Counted from the first letter of the stretch, positions 22,870 to 35,860 are shown. The stretch is DNA of 64,000 nucleotides from Labia minor (GCA_963082975.1 OY720350.1:14726910-14790909), one strand, 5' to 3'. Program-made: numbers and translations. The notes: generated by a model not told the origin, from the letters alone.

Positions 22870-23960
22870 TTAACAGCGCTTCTGATGGCGAAACATTGAA
22901 CTAAGAAAATATATTAATTATGACTTATCTAAGATGCATGACTTTGATCACCTTCAGTATCAAAATAAATTAATTAGAAAAACTATAAAATTGGTTTGCA
23001 TTGAATAAGGACTTTAAAATCAATTTCTCTGCATTTTAGGTAGGCTTATTTTATTATACATTTTAAAATTATAAAATTAAATTAATAAGATTCTCTGCAT
23101 TTTAGAGTAAATCGGATTCCTAATTTATACAAAACCTAACCTTAAATAATTATAATAAACATTATTATATATAGATAAATAAATATAAATTATTATGAAT
23201 CGATTAAATGAAAACAATCTATCAGTTGAATCGAATATATAATTTTTTTTTATTTAAATAACGTAATCCGAAAGTAAATATTTATGTACATTTTGTCAAA
23301 AGCGTTCTTCTCCCCGTCAATAGAATTGATAAAAAAATAACTTAGGTGAAATCCAGATAATACAATCTAATAGATATAAATGAGCAGTCATTTTGTTTAG
23401 CAAGCCCAGGGTATTTTTTTTTTGTCTCTTACAGCAAAAAAAGGATCTATGGTTAATGCCCTCAACGTCTCTGATGCGAAACTCGAATTTATAAAATAAA
23501 AAAAAAATAATAAAAATAAAAATAAAAAATAAAATATCGAAACCGAACTAATCGATAAAATGTTTTCGATAAATTATATAAAATAAAATTATCTATGTTG
23601 TTAATTTTGATAAGATATAAAAAAACAAGAAAAAAAAATTGTTCCCAAATCGTGGTTTCAGGATGTGTATTTTAAGTTATAATATATATATATTTAGATC
23701 AAGGTTTGTAATTTGTTCAAAATTTAACAAGAAAAAAATATTGGAATTGAGCCAGGACACTAAGATCGTCAAGAAAGAATTAATTCCCATATATTTTCAT
23801 TAAAAAAAACATCACTTTAGAATTATTAACTATTAATCGTATTAATGTTTATTTAAATTCTATCATTTTCTTAATCTTAAGATATTAGGATGACAATTTC
23901 ACAACATAAAAATTATATTTGTTTGTATATAATATATTATAAACTATATTCTTTAATTTC
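22870..23960. other. AT-rich spacer
   Basis: No coding frame or repeat end seen apart from a duplicated TTCTCTGCATTTTAG at 23027 and 23092. Confidence 0.5.
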
Positions 23961-23967
23961 ATTTGTA

Positions 23968-24149
23968 GGGTGACCGTTTTTAGGTGCTCTGTCCCGACGT
24001 CCCCACAAATGTCTTCAGGACAGCCTATTGTCCCGTTTTTTTTAAACATTTAGGACATTTCGTATCTTTTTCAAAATTTTTTCAATTTGGTTTTAAAAAA
24101 AAAAGAAAGTAAAATGTCCCGGTTTGGTGTTTACAAAATATGGTCACTC
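23968..24149 (+). mobile_element. hAT-like element, short form
   Basis: AGGGTGACCG and TGGTCACTCT ends, with the same GGACAGCCTATTGTCCCG block as at 22521 but a single internal unit. No clear target duplication. Confidence 0.6.
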
Positions 24150-24274
24150 TCCTATTCATTGGCGTCGAAGAATCAGAATTTGTCCAAACTTTGTCTGTCT
24201 GTCAAAAGAAGTTATTTAAAAAGTATAATTTAATTTATATATTACATCTAAAATTCTATATTTATCTAATATTA

Positions 24275-24580
24275 GAATTTTGGGGGCGATAGTTATTTTT
24301 GGGGGGCGAAATCATTTTCAACTCTAAAAAAGGGTAAGATGATTTTGAGATCAGGCTTTTAAACATTTCCGCTTTTTTCTTCAACTTTTTCAATATGGTT
24401 CTAAAAAAAAGGTAAAATGATTTTGCGATCAGGTTCTAAAACTCGATTTTTCAATATGGCTTTAACCTTATATTAGGAATTATCATGCAATTTTTATCTG
24501 TTAAAATTTATAGGGAGGCGAATTATGAAGTCGGCCTTACGAAGTAGGCGTTTGGTCCAAAAAGGTTGAGAAACGCTAGA
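24275..24580. mobile_element. Decayed hAT-like fragment
   Basis: Shares TTTTCAATATGGTTCTAAAA with the elements at 22521 and 43659 and ends GGTTGAGAAACGCTAGA, a common hAT terminal form. The matching left end is missing. Confidence 0.4.
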
Positions 24581-24929
24581 TTAAATAAATATAAATATTA
24601 TAGAGAAGCAAATAATAAATAAAAAATTATGATCCTAAGATAAATTTTGGTGAAAAAAAAATTTGAATAATTTAAAATAAGGATATTAATTTAATATATT
24701 CTTAAGTGTTTAAAAAAAAATAAATAAAATAATTTGTTGTTATATTTATTCTATAAACAATTATTAAGTAAAATTTCTGACTCATTTAATTAAGATTAGA
24801 CAAGGTATGAACTCATTCAATGGTAATTTTTAAACGGACAAGAGAATTATTCACACCTGTTTCCTTTTAACGATTTAATTTATTGAGTATTTTATTATTA
24901 GTATTATTAATATTATTAAATTTCATTTA

Positions 24930-25725
24930 AAATTTCAAGAAGATTCCTTGGCCTAGTAATGGAGAAGAAAGGTTTTGTTTAGGTAGTAGACAATTGTACC
25001 AGAATACAGCCACCTTGACGTTTAAGTGAACCGTATACAAACACAGCAAACCCATTGATGAAACCTCGAAAGGGAACGACGATTGTTCTTCGTTACTCCT
25101 TGAAACAGAGGAAGTTTGTCGAAACAACTCCTTTGTTATTTCCTCAATTGATTTATCATAAATCTCCTCGACTGAGATAAATGATCGATTGTAATCGTTA
25201 ATCGATCTTGTTGTATTTCTATTTTTTGCTTACGCTGAGACAGACTGGGTGACGTTTTTCTTCGTTCCCCCCCCTCCACCCCCTTTAACCATTTCGCCTC
25301 CGCCTTCTGGGACCGATTTAGCAAGTGGCGAAGGGCGGCCGACTGATTTCGTTAAACAACCCCACCCGATGGCTACAACCACCAATCGTCATCGAGGAGT
25401 TAATCTTGATTTTCAAGAGGAAATAATAACAGTTCAAATAAACGAGCCATCCATCAGTCAAAATGTGGAGGGCAATTTGCAAGAAAAACTTCAAACAAAC
25501 TTCAATGGAGAAATGACGGAAATCCTTTCCCAGCTTCTCAGAAAAATGTTCTTTCATACAACATGTTGTACCAATAAAATGGTGCGTAACAAAATTTACA
25601 ACAAATATTTATGGAACAAGAAAAAAAAAATAAAAACATATGATGATTACTTGACGAATTATATATCTAACAAATTAAATTATAATTCAACTACTAATAA
25701 ATTGAATCAATTGAAAATTAATTAA
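24930..25725. other. GC-richer island with overlapping open frames
   Basis: A C-rich pyrimidine tract at 25261-25290 precedes a plus-strand frame with MATTTNRHRGVNLDFQEEII and EMTEILSQLLRKMF. This is open to 25722, but its last 50 codons are Asn/Lys-rich and look non-coding. Minus-strand frames at 24927-25127 are also open. Possible exon; product unknown. Confidence 0.35.
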
Positions 25726-26140
25726 ACATAAGAATAATCACTTGTAAACAAAACTTGAAAAATCTTTTAGTGTTTTTTTTTTTTTGCTTTTTCAAGTGAT
25801 AAGAAAGAAGTCTTCAATGTTTTCTTGAGGTCAATGTGACATTGACTATCACTTACGTTTTACTTTCTAAGTACTGCGAAATCAGTATAAAGGAAAGTAT
25901 TCCGATATTAGTAAAAAAAAAACTAATCGTTTTTGTTATTCTTCACTTTTTTTTTAAAAAAAAAACCTCGGAAATAAAATTCTATCCATTAAAGTTTACC
26001 TGAATAAATTCTTCCAAAAAGTGAGTGAGTCTACACTCGGATTATGAAAAACAAACCAAAATTAACAAATAAATAATGAAAATTTAAATTTTTATAATGA
26101 TATTATCTTAAAAATTTTAAATTAATTTAAAATTTAGTAA

Positions 26141-26430
26141 AGGGCGCCATTGGGTGTGTGAGTAGCGAACCTGCCTCACATTCACATGGTCCCGGGTTCA
26201 AGTCCCTGGCCTGGCAAGGGAATTTCCCTAGATGGGGTCTATGGGACGGAGTCAACCCAGCCTCCGGGAACAACATTGAGGAAAGGCTACTTTTACTACT
26301 CCGATCAAGAAAATCAAGGTAAAGGTTGAGAGAACTCGTTCTACTGATCATAGGACACCTCAATGATATAACCGGCTTGATAGGCGTTGTCCTTGCGTAG
26401 GACGTACAAAGCCAGAGGTTTTTTTTTTTT
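26141..26430 (+). mobile_element. tRNA-derived SINE, copy 2
   Basis: Starts AGGGCGCCATTGGG, with B box GGGTTCAAGTCCCTGG and the same body, ending AGCCAGAGG plus a T run. It is the longest copy and contains the GGGACGGAGTCAACCCAGCC segment deleted from copy 1. Confidence 0.85.
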
Positions 26431-26431
26431 A

Positions 26432-27640
26432 TTAAATCCTAAGTATATATGGTATATTTTTTAATAAATTCTTCTAGTAATATAATATTATAATATATCA
26501 AGCACATACATTAAAAAATAATTTAAAAAGAAAAAAAAATTGAAATAAACTAATAAATAATAATTTTGTATATTATAATTTTTTTTAAATTTAGTTAGCC
26601 CTTTGAAATCATATTTATTTGTGTTATCTATTAAAAAAAGAAAAAAAAAATCCTTAATCTTTAAGTTGCATAGATTGGTTGACCTTTCCAGTAAGATGGC
26701 ATCGATTTTCTCTTATTAAATATAAAGTCATGTTTATTATTATTATAATAACGAAAATAAAAAAATAATGGTAAATTCTTTTTGAATGCTAATATATTCC
26801 TATTTACTGCATGCAATCCCGGGGATTTACCTTTTCAAGGACAAACCCTTTCAGATGGTTAAACCGAAGAATAGAAATGTTTTACGTGTATTCAATATTT
26901 CCATTCTATATTAATTACTTAATTGAGAAAATTGGAAGCGATTTTGGAAAAGAAAAGACGTGGGCCCAGGTAGAGAGAGTAGTTTAACTGATGAAAATCA
27001 TCTGAAACTGATTTCTAAATTTCATTTATGTCGTACTCGTTTTCAAATTGATAAATAAATGGGTTCCATTTCAGAAATGATTATCAAATTTAACAAGAAA
27101 TATTTTCCAGGATTGCATTGAATTGAAAGTGAAACCAGAATGAATGTGGCATGCCGTTGGCAAAGTGTAGTTGCTCTGTTCTAAGTCTGTATTAAATTAA
27201 CAAATGTTTCCTTTAACGATCTTGAGAAAGACTGTTGAATGCATTACGCTGATTTAAGATAATTTCCAAAGTCTTATTAAAGAGAGCCTTTAATTTATTA
27301 TTTGAAAATTACACACCATTTAATTATTTAATAAATTTCGTTTTTTAATTCAAAATGACGAACAAAAAAAAAATCATTTTCAATAAAATAAAATCACTAT
27401 TTTCATTTATTAAATTTTGTAATTTCTTTTCAATGGATTTTGAACTATTTATTAGTTTAATTATGTTATTTTTTATATGAATTTTATAAGAATTAAAAAT
27501 AAAAACCCTGACCAATGATTCTATTAAAACCTCAATAAATTACTTTTGTTAGTAGATATTTAACAATTTATAATTAAAGATATATATTATTAGAAAAATA
27601 TTATTTGAAAGGTTTTATAAATAAATACTATTTACTATAA
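26432..27640. other. AT-rich spacer
   Basis: No supportable feature. Confidence 0.55.
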
Positions 27641-27643
27641 CTA

Positions 27644-28135
27644 AACATGCATGAAAATCAAAAATAAATACATATATGAATAATGTGAATAAATATATTT
27701 AAAAGTGAAAAATAAGTGATGTATTAATATAAATAAACCAAAAACTATTCAGAGGTTTAGTGGTTAGCACGACAGTCTACCAAATTGAAAACTCGAATTC
27801 GGGCCTATGGAAATTTAATAATTAATCATTTCTCTTTAAAACTCTGCGTAATCCTTAGGGTCTATCAACAAATAATAATAATAATAATAAATAATAACAA
27901 AACATGTGTGAAAATCAAAAATAAATACATATATGAAAAATGTGAATCTAATAAATAACATATTTAAAAATGAGAAATAAGTGATGTATTAATATAAATA
28001 AACCAAAAATTATTCAGAGGTTTAGTGGTTAGCACGACAGTCTACCAAACTGAAAACTCGAATTCGGGCCTATGGAAATTTAATAATTAAGAATTTATCT
28101 TTAAAACTCTGCGTAATTCTCAGGGTCTATCCGCA

Positions 28136-28161
<26 letters not shown>
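27644..28161 (+). repeat. Tandem duplication (257-bp unit) carrying a tRNA-like SINE
   Basis: Two units (27644-27900 and 27901-28161), each with an AT-rich left part, a tRNA-like head (GTTTAGTGGTTAGCACGACA as A box region, AACTCGAATTCGGGCC as B box region), and an AAT-repeat tail. They differ at about 5-10 percent of positions, so the duplication is not recent. The SINE lies at 27765-27890 and 28016-28161. Confidence 0.75.
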
Positions 28162-28169
<8 letters not shown>

Positions 28170-28369
28170 CCAAAAATATCTACTATTTTATTATTGCTTT
28201 GAAGTGTTAGTCACTTACTAGTATAGTTTTATTTGATGGTAAAATGTTTAAAAAATGACTGTTTTATTTTTAGATCATTAATTGTTAAGGAAACCTTGTT
28301 TACCGATTTAAAATTTTTATTTTATTCATGAAATCGAAAAATAAAAATTTTAATCCTAATAATAGGGGA

Positions 28370-28465
28370 ATGAAGGAACCGACAGACAGTGGACCATCTG
28401 CAGCAGACATCCGGCACATCAAGTGTGTCGTTAACACGAAAAGATTCTCTAAAAATACACGATAG
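28370..28465. other. Short GC-richer island
   Basis: Plus strand: MKEPTDSGPSAADIRHIKCV in an open frame. Minus strand: MCRMSAADGPLSVGSFIPLL. Too short to decide between coding and regulatory. Confidence 0.25.
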
Positions 28466-29320
28466 GGTTTTTTTTAATAATTTTAAATTATTATATTTAT
28501 GTATTCATTTTCTCTCTCTCTCTCTTTATCTCACTCTTTTTAGGATTGGTCTGTAAATAATAATTATCATGAAAGAGGAAAACATTGAAATTTATTTCAA
28601 TTGAGATTTATACGTTTATTTTATCTTATTCACTATCTATTCTAATATAAAATAAAAATAAAAATGAAATACGTAATTATTTATCACAGAAGAGTACTTT
28701 TTGAGAATAAATATAAACAAAGATAATATAAAAATATGTTCTTCTTCATTAAATATTAATTATCTAATCTATTTATCTGATTTGGAAAAATATTAGTATA
28801 TTTAGGGGTGAGAAAGAAAATCTCAGTCAGAAAATCATTTTTATAAAAGACTCAAATCTATAAAACTGAACAAATCAAGAAAAATGAATTTTAAATTTTG
28901 TACTATGATTGATTATTGAAACGAAAATAAATCTGAAACTTTCATTAGGTTAAGAAAAACTTTTTAGTTTGGTTTAAGAAAACACAAATATAATGTCATT
29001 GTTCTCACTCTCTCTCTCTCTCTTTTATATACCTATAATACCTCGTTCAGTGAGTAGCTTAAAAAAGATTATTCTTTATAAACTGCGAATATTGCTTTAA
29101 GAATTTTAAGAATTTTTCTATGAATATGAATAAATTCGCTAGAGCCTTTAACATAAATATCCTGCATTCAACATTTTTTACTGCCTCTATTTGTATATAC
29201 ATAGAAAATATCAATCCATTTCTTTTTTGAAAAATCAAGAAATTATCTTTTGATGCCTTCTATCTCGAGAAACTCGTTCATACATGTTGAGCAATTAATA
29301 CAAAAATAATATACATATTA

Positions 29321-29803
29321 CGAAGACATGTCAATAAGTCCGTGACAGGTTTTTGGATAAAAAATTACTTTATTTTTCAACGTAACCTATGAGTTCTATA
29401 CACTTCGTCCAATGATTCTTCAATTTTTTTTATCCTTTCCAAAAAATAAGATTTGTCGAGAACATCAAAATAGATTTGTTTGTAAGATGATTTCATCGTT
29501 GGAATCAAATCTCTTTCTGCCGAGCCATTTTTTCAGATTTGGAAACAAGAAATAGTCATTCGGAGCTACATCCAGAGAATAGGGCGAATGAGGGAGCAAT
29601 TTGTATCCCAAATCATAGATTTTTATGGAAATTCACTTTTTTTCTTCTCAAATCACAAATCATTATATAGCTATTAATGGATGTCAAACAAAAACTAAAA
29701 GACCCAGCTGGTTCAAATTTCGACAGGAGTCAGCTGACGGTTGCCTGCTGACAGGAGCAGTGCAATTTCATTTAAAAGACGTGACTTATTGACTTCCCCT
29801 TCG
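29321..29803 (-). mobile_element. Mariner deletion derivative
   Basis: Flanked by TA; ends CGAAGacatGTCAATAAGTC and its inverse. On the minus strand 29340-29590 encodes a broken transposase C-terminus: SPYSLDVAPNDYFLFPNLKK, then GRKRFDSNDEI, followed by stops and frameshifts. The catalytic-domain signature is recognisable but the protein is dead. The remaining half is non-coding 5' sequence shared with the locus at 12897. Confidence 0.85.
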
Positions 29804-29805
29804 TA

Positions 29806-30063
29806 ATATTAAAATGGGCAGGACATGCTAGAATTGGAGAGGAAAGAAAGGTGAAAATATTATTTATGGGCAGACCGATTGGGAAACGTCCGCTTGGAAG
29901 ACCAGGACGGTGTCAGTGGATGGACAATGTAGGAAAGGACGTGAGAGAGATGGGGGAGGGTAGGGGTTGGATTGTGTGGCTTAGGGTAGAGACAATTGGA
30001 GAAATGTGGTTGCTGCGGCCAAGAACTTTCGAGATGCGTAGAGCCATAGAGATAAATAGATAT
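29806..30063 (+). mobile_element. Non-LTR retrotransposon 3' tail, largely open
   Basis: The open frame 29851-30066 reads GRPIGKRPLGRPGRCQWMDN, then VGKDVREMGEGRGWIVWLRV, the C-terminal end of a reverse-transcriptase ORF whose proteins usually carry WAGHVARM followed by GKRPLGRPRxRW. Severely 5' truncated and preceded by the mariner derivative. Confidence 0.82.
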
Positions 30064-30064
30064 T

Positions 30065-30983
30065 AATATCAATTCTAGCAATACACACACATAATTATTC
30101 AAGTATATAATTTTTAATTTTAATAATCTAATATAAGTAACTTAAATTATTTAATTTAGTGTAAAAGTTGTTATTTAGTTAATTTGACCATATTATCAGA
30201 ATTAAAATAAGATAATATCTAAAGGATTATTTTAAATATAAATTAAAGAAAAAATTGTTTTTAAAATCATATACAATATGTTGATAATTTCCAAGACAGA
30301 TATACTAGGTCTACCGGTAAGAAATGAGCGCTTTTTTGTTTTGTTTTTTTTTTTTTGTGAAAATGTAACACTAATTTTAAATGGGAAAGTAAAAAAAAAA
30401 TTTATTCAATGTATTGACCATTGCTTTCTACACATTTTGACCACGTTTCTTGCAAATTGTATATATATGGTATATATAAAGGAATATTAAAGAATATTTT
30501 TAAAAGTCAAATAATTAATAATAATTAATATTTTTGTATATTTATTAATAGTATTAATAATACGTAATTATCATATTAATATGAATGTTTTCCAAAGTCA
30601 CCTTGAATAATTGTAAGGTTTGGATATGGACAATTATTAACACCTGTTATTATTATTTACATTTAATTTAATTAAGAAAAAAAAACAAAATTATTTTTTT
30701 TTAAATGAAACACCTAAAAATCTCCCTAATACATGAAATTCATAAAAAATACTGAGCACAATTTTTAAGATCAAATATATATATTATTTATCCGGGTTTG
30801 TTCACGTATTTTTGTGAGTTTGTTTTCTCGACTTTTCGGCGCCCATTTTTGCGCCATTTTCAAGAGTCGATATCGGGATTCCGAGTTTTTTATTTATTTT
30901 TTTTTATATATATAATTTTTGCTAGTAAAGTAAGTTTATATATATTTGAGATATATAGATAGAAATGGAGAAATATAGGGAAA
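30065..30983. other. AT-rich spacer
   Basis: The open frame at 30278 is T-run and A-run translation. A GCGCCCATTTTTGCGCC inverted motif occurs at 30839-30855; meaning unknown. Confidence 0.45.
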
Positions 30984-31097
30984 TCTATATATATAAAAAA
31001 AGGTTTTTGTCTGCACATTGCTCAGAATTTAAAAATTTTTGCATATCTTCACGTTTCATGACCTCTAGAATCCAAAAGTGACTTTAGAATTTTTCAC

Positions 31098-31098
<1 letters not shown>

Positions 31099-31136
<38 letters not shown>
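31099..31136 (+). repeat. TGTC microsatellite in Helitron 5' region
   Basis: About nine TGTC units, a frequent feature just inside Helitron 5' ends. Confidence 0.9.
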
Positions 31137-32717
31137 CGGAAAATTACTATTTTATAGACTCAGAATTGGCTGAACCGATTTCTTTGAAATTACATCACAA
31201 TATTCTTATATACCTCTAGAGTAACATAGGCTATAAATTTTATTAATATCTTATCAATAACCGCAGAAATTAATATTTTAAAGTTTATATAATTCTCCGT
31301 GTTGTTCATTCAAGAGCAGCTCGCGGCTCACTGTCGGCCTAGCGGAATCATTTCAAACAATGAATTATCATAGCTATTCCCAATCAAAGAATTATTATAA
31401 TATTTCACATTTTATTTTAAATTCTAATATACAAATATCAATTCAATTAAATAATTTATTCTAAAAGTTCTCAATTTAATTAAAATATTTATTAGATCAT
31501 ATTTTTATCTTAAATTATTTTTTATTTAATTGAATATTTCTTCTTTTCTATAATATATATATAATATATAATATATAAATTTTATCATTGAATAATAAAA
31601 AAAAATATTATTTAACCTGAATTAAAATGACTGAATTATATTATCTTTGTTTTTTATTTTAATTTAATGACTCTATTATTAATTACTAAATATATATATA
31701 TATATATTATATAAAAATTAAAATATGATGATATAAAGTTGTTTTAAATTTTTGACATTTTTAAATTGGGTATATTTTTTAAATTTATTAAAATGTCTTT
31801 TTTATTTATTATGTTTCAAAGATTCATTTTTATTATGTGATATTAATAAAAAATAACGATGCTCTGTGCAAGTCGAATCATGTTGCACATAATTAAATAA
31901 CAATTGCCAAACAAAGAATATAATATTTTTTTAAATTCTTATATTTAAATATCATTTCAATTAAATAATTTATTCTAAAAGGTCTCATTTTAATTAATTT
32001 AATAAAATATTTAAATCACCATTCAATTTTTTATTAATAGGCTTCTTTTTTTATTTTTAATTTTTAATAAATTCTCTTTTTTTGATATGATATTAATAAA
32101 AAATAATATTAAATTGTATATAAATATAAAAATTAGAATATTTGAATTTTTTTAAATTTTAACACATGTAATCAATCATATGCATTAAGAATGGAAAATT
32201 TTTAAAATCAACTTGCTATTAAATTCAGAAAAAAAATACTGATATATAGACTATTCGAATATAATTTAAAACTCTTTCTCTCCTTCTATTTTAAATTAAA
32301 AAAACGGAGTTTTAAGAAATTTAGATGCCATATGCAACATGGGTGGGTAAATGAATTGGGCTGGAAGAGGAGGCAATTTATAATTTTCTTCTAATTCAGA
32401 TTTAGGACAAATCGTACAACATTATATCAAATCTCGCTAAGAACATACAATATTTTTGTACACAAATTATTCAGAGTATTGGCTAAGCGTATCACTCACA
32501 ATCAGTTTATATTGAAATTTATATAAATTAACAAAGTAAAAATTTTTATTTGTTTAAATTTTATTATAATGAATCAAAAAAAATTAAATATATAGATCAC
32601 ATGATTAAGAGAAGCAAAAAACTTGACAGAAAATAACTGTTGGATGGAGGTCGGACATGACAGAAACTGTAAGCGAAATCTTCATATTGCGACTAATAAT
32701 TTTCAAATCCCCTAGCA

Positions 32718-33176
32718 CAGAGGTTCTTAATCTTATGTACTCTGCGGACCCCCACTTGAAAAAATTTTTTTGACGGGCCCCATTCCAACTTTAGGTACTT
32801 TACGTCATTTTATTAGTTAATTTCTGGCTTACGATCTCATAAGAACAAGGATATATGATGAATATTTCTAACAGTGATTGGTGAATAACGATTTTTTTGC
32901 ATATAGTAGAACACATTTTATTAGAAATTATAATATTGAAGAAAGAAAATTCTGCTAAATATGAAGATAGAAACGGTAGCAATAGTTTTCTTGCACATTT
33001 CGTTGAATTTGGGTATTTGATCTCTGTTTCCTCACAAAGCCATGCCATCGCTTCTTTTATATTAAATAAAGTTTTAACCGACATTTTCTCGTGCACCTGT
33101 ACGATGGCTTTGCGGACCCTCAGTAAAGGCTTCGCGGACCCCCAGGGGTCCGCGGACCACAGTTTAAGAACCTCTG
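32718..33176 (+). mobile_element. hAT-type MITE
   Basis: Terminal repeats CAGAGGTTCTTAA and TTAAGAACCTCTG. The exact target duplication CCCTAGCA lies at 32710-32717 and 33177-33184. 459 bp. Subterminal repeated GCGGACCC blocks occur at both ends, as expected of transposase binding sites. Inserted inside the Helitron candidate. The middle ORFs do not look like transposase. Confidence 0.92.
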
Positions 33177-33479
33177 CCCTAGCACCACAGAATTAGATAA
33201 GTTTCTTTTATGGGAGGAAATTAACTATGATCTAAAAAAATTAATAAATGATCTTAATAATAAAAAAACAAATAAATCAATTAATTTAAATTAATACTAT
33301 TTATGAATGTATATATTGGTAATTTATCTATAGTTTTATACCGTTAATTTTTATAAATTGTCTCAAGTCTCTATTTTTGCATTTTCTTAAGTTTCATTAT
33401 AATTAAAAATATTCAATAATAATCTAGCTATGAAAATAAAATACCAAAATGTAATGATCAAGAAATATTATACTCTATT

Positions 33480-34508
33480 TCACTATTATATCATATACAA
33501 TACTTAAGAACCATAGGCGAAGGAAATATTAGGAGATCTCATTGCTGGTTCAGGCCAAATCGAACAACATTAATTAAGATATTTTCATTATGACAGATAT
33601 TAGGAAAAAAACCGCTAATGCAATATTTCTGTTCACTAATTATTTGTAGACTTTAGTAAAACATAGGCATGACTCAATAGATTCGGATAAACTTTTTCAA
33701 ATTTTGATCTTCAAATTTGTCTTGAAGATAGTAAAAAAAGAGTAAGATGCGGAAATCAATTGTAAAATATTAGGTTACCCAGACGACTTAAATATAATAG
33801 GAGATTCGGCAATTGCAATTACAAACAGCGAGGAAAAATTAATGGAGGTTTGAAATTAATAGTGATAAAAAAAAATATTTAGTAACAAAGAGGAAGAGTA
33901 TTAACATACAAAATCTTAATATACAAAATGTAAAATTTGAATATGTAGAAAAATTGAATGTAATCACGAAGGATAATAATATTTGAGAAGAATTTAAATC
34001 GGGGTTGCAATCGGGAGACGCCTGTTATCTTGCAATAAAGAGGCTTATCTCATCAAAATTATTATCAAAGGGAATATATAAAAAAATTATTTTCCTGTTG
34101 CATTATATGGGTGGGAGGCATGGTCTATGACCCTTGGAGATGAGAGTAGATTCAGAGTATTTGAGAATAGGATTCTTCCCTGCATTTATTGGCCAAAGAA
34201 AGATGAGGTCACCGGGGAATGGGAGAGACTGCAGAACAAGAAATTGCATGGTCTCTCTGCATCTTCAGAAATAGTTAGGGTTATAAAAGGGAAAAAGCTG
34301 CGATAGGCAGGGCACGTGGCTAGAATGGGAGAGGAAAAGGATATTGGTGGGGAGACCGATTGGAAAACGTCCGCTTGGAAAACCAATGACGTGTGGGAAG
34401 GGACGTAAGAGAGATGGAACAAGGGCTCAGGATAGGGACACTTGGAGAAATGTGGTTGTTGCGGCTAAGAACTTTCGAGTATCTTTGAGCCACATAGGTA
34501 GATAGATA
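33480..34508 (+). mobile_element. Decayed non-LTR retrotransposon, RT to 3' end
   Basis: Broken reading frames give YPDDLNIIGDSAIAI (the RT active-site YADD changed to YPDD), then FEINSDKKKYLVTKR, IKRLISSKLLSKGIYKKIIF, the WAGHVARMG position and GRPIGKRPLGKP. It ends GAGCCACATAGGTAGATAGA. Stops and frameshifts throughout. It is the longest copy in the window and shows what the shorter tails belong to. Confidence 0.8.
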
Positions 34509-35655
34509 TAACATATACAATAATAATATATATAATTAATATAGTGATTAAATTAAAATATATTTTTTAAATAAGAACACAAAAAGAAATCAATGTTTTA
34601 TGTAATATACTGATTGAAACAAAATGGATGAAAACCTTTTACTACTTTCAACCACCAAATACTATGTACCACTCGGGGGTACAGGGGGCGGAGCCCCCGT
34701 CTAGGTGTGAAGAGCGCCGAAGGCGCTCTGAGCAGCTAGTATATTTATAAAAAAACAAAATTTACATAAATATTATTTTATTCATTTTCGCGTATATGAA
34801 GAAGAGAAATAGAAAAGATTATTTAGGTAACCGACGGAGACAATATATCTAAATTTTGTTTAGAAAAGATTTTCTTTGTTTTGATGGAGAAATTTATAAA
34901 CGAAGATTTTAAGTAAAAACGAACATCATTGAATGTTGTATAACAATAAATACTTATGCAAAAAGGGAAATTGTCTTCAGTGAATCAAATACGGAAGATT
35001 CTATCATTATTTGTGTTGTTTTTGTTTCTCTAGCATTTCCTTCCTTCCTAGAATGATTTGTCTTGACTAGGAATAACAGAAAAAGAAATAAAATTTAAAA
35101 AAAAAAAACATGAAAAATCAAAGGGATAAGAATTTTTATGAAGAACATATTTATTTATTTGTTTGTTTAAATCGAAGTGAAGTTGGTGGCCCGGTTGCAC
35201 GTAAATAGAGAAGTTCATTCATTCAGAATCGAGATCGAGCGAGAAAAAAGAGATCGGTCTTCATTCGATTATATAAATAGAACATCTGGTCTGGATTTTA
35301 TTTTTAAAACCAAATTATAAAAATGTACAATCAAACAGAGTGTGTGTAGGGGGGAGGGGGATGATAAAAAATCAAAGATTGTTTTTCTATTAACCCTAAT
35401 ACAAGCCTAATTAGTCGTGATCATCTTTAATTAAACATCATATTTTCATTCTAGATTATTATTTATTATCTATAAATATATATATATATATATATTACGT
35501 TTTGTTTAGTAAATTAAATTAGAAGAAAAAAAAAACTTAATAGCAACCAGATAATTTAAATATTACTTTGATATCAAATATCCTTCTCGCTCTCTCTCTG
35601 TTTCAGCAGATATAATATTAAATAAAATTTATTGTGAGTTTTTATAACTTTAAAT

Positions 35656-35860
35656 CAGTGGTCGCCAAAATGTTCTTTCTATATAGACCCTCACGAGTCT
35701 ATTTAATAACAGTAGAGATCGATCTGACCTAAGGGGTCGAATGGGGGTCGATTGGGACTCAAAAGAAATAACAGTTCTTAATACGAAATCACACATACCT
35801 TACAGCGTAAGAAAAATTTTAAATTTGTTATATTGACTTAAAAAAGTTTGGCGACCGCTT
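35656..35860 (+). mobile_element. Degenerate hAT-type MITE
   Basis: CAGTGGTCGCCAAA at the left and TTTGGCGACCG at the right are inverted copies. Flanks CTTTAAAT and CTTTTCAT match at six of eight positions. Repeats of GGGGTCGA lie inside. The right end is damaged, so the border is approximate. Confidence 0.6.

Larger units (their letters stand above)
30984..34739 (+). mobile_element. Candidate Helitron, 3.76 kb, with nested insertions
   Basis: The 5' end is A|TCTATATATATAAAA, a typical Helitron start, followed by a TGTC microsatellite and the common AACCGATTTCTTTGAAAT-type sequence. The 3' end carries the hairpin GAGCGCC-GAA-GGCGCTC, then TGAGCAG and CTAG|T. Insertion between A and T fits Helitrons. 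No Rep or helicase coding is visible. The body holds a hAT MITE (32718) and a decayed non-LTR fragment (33480). Pairing of these particular ends is inference; they could belong to two elements. Confidence 0.6.

Noticed and set aside
27770-27800. Possible tRNA genes in the tandem units
   Set aside because: Same reason: box motifs without a cloverleaf, followed by an AAT tail.
27644-28161. CRISPR-like array
   Set aside because: Only two long units, each a SINE with flank; no short direct repeats with unique spacers. No CRISPR-like array seen anywhere in the window.
29860-30102. Minus-strand open frame
   Set aside because: Shadow of the plus-strand non-LTR tail.
32897-33196. Two overlapping 98-99-codon frames
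   Set aside because: Both lie within or across the hAT MITE on opposite strands and show no transposase motifs.
34186-34520. Minus-strand open frames
   Set aside because: Shadows of the decayed non-LTR copy, which reads on the plus strand.
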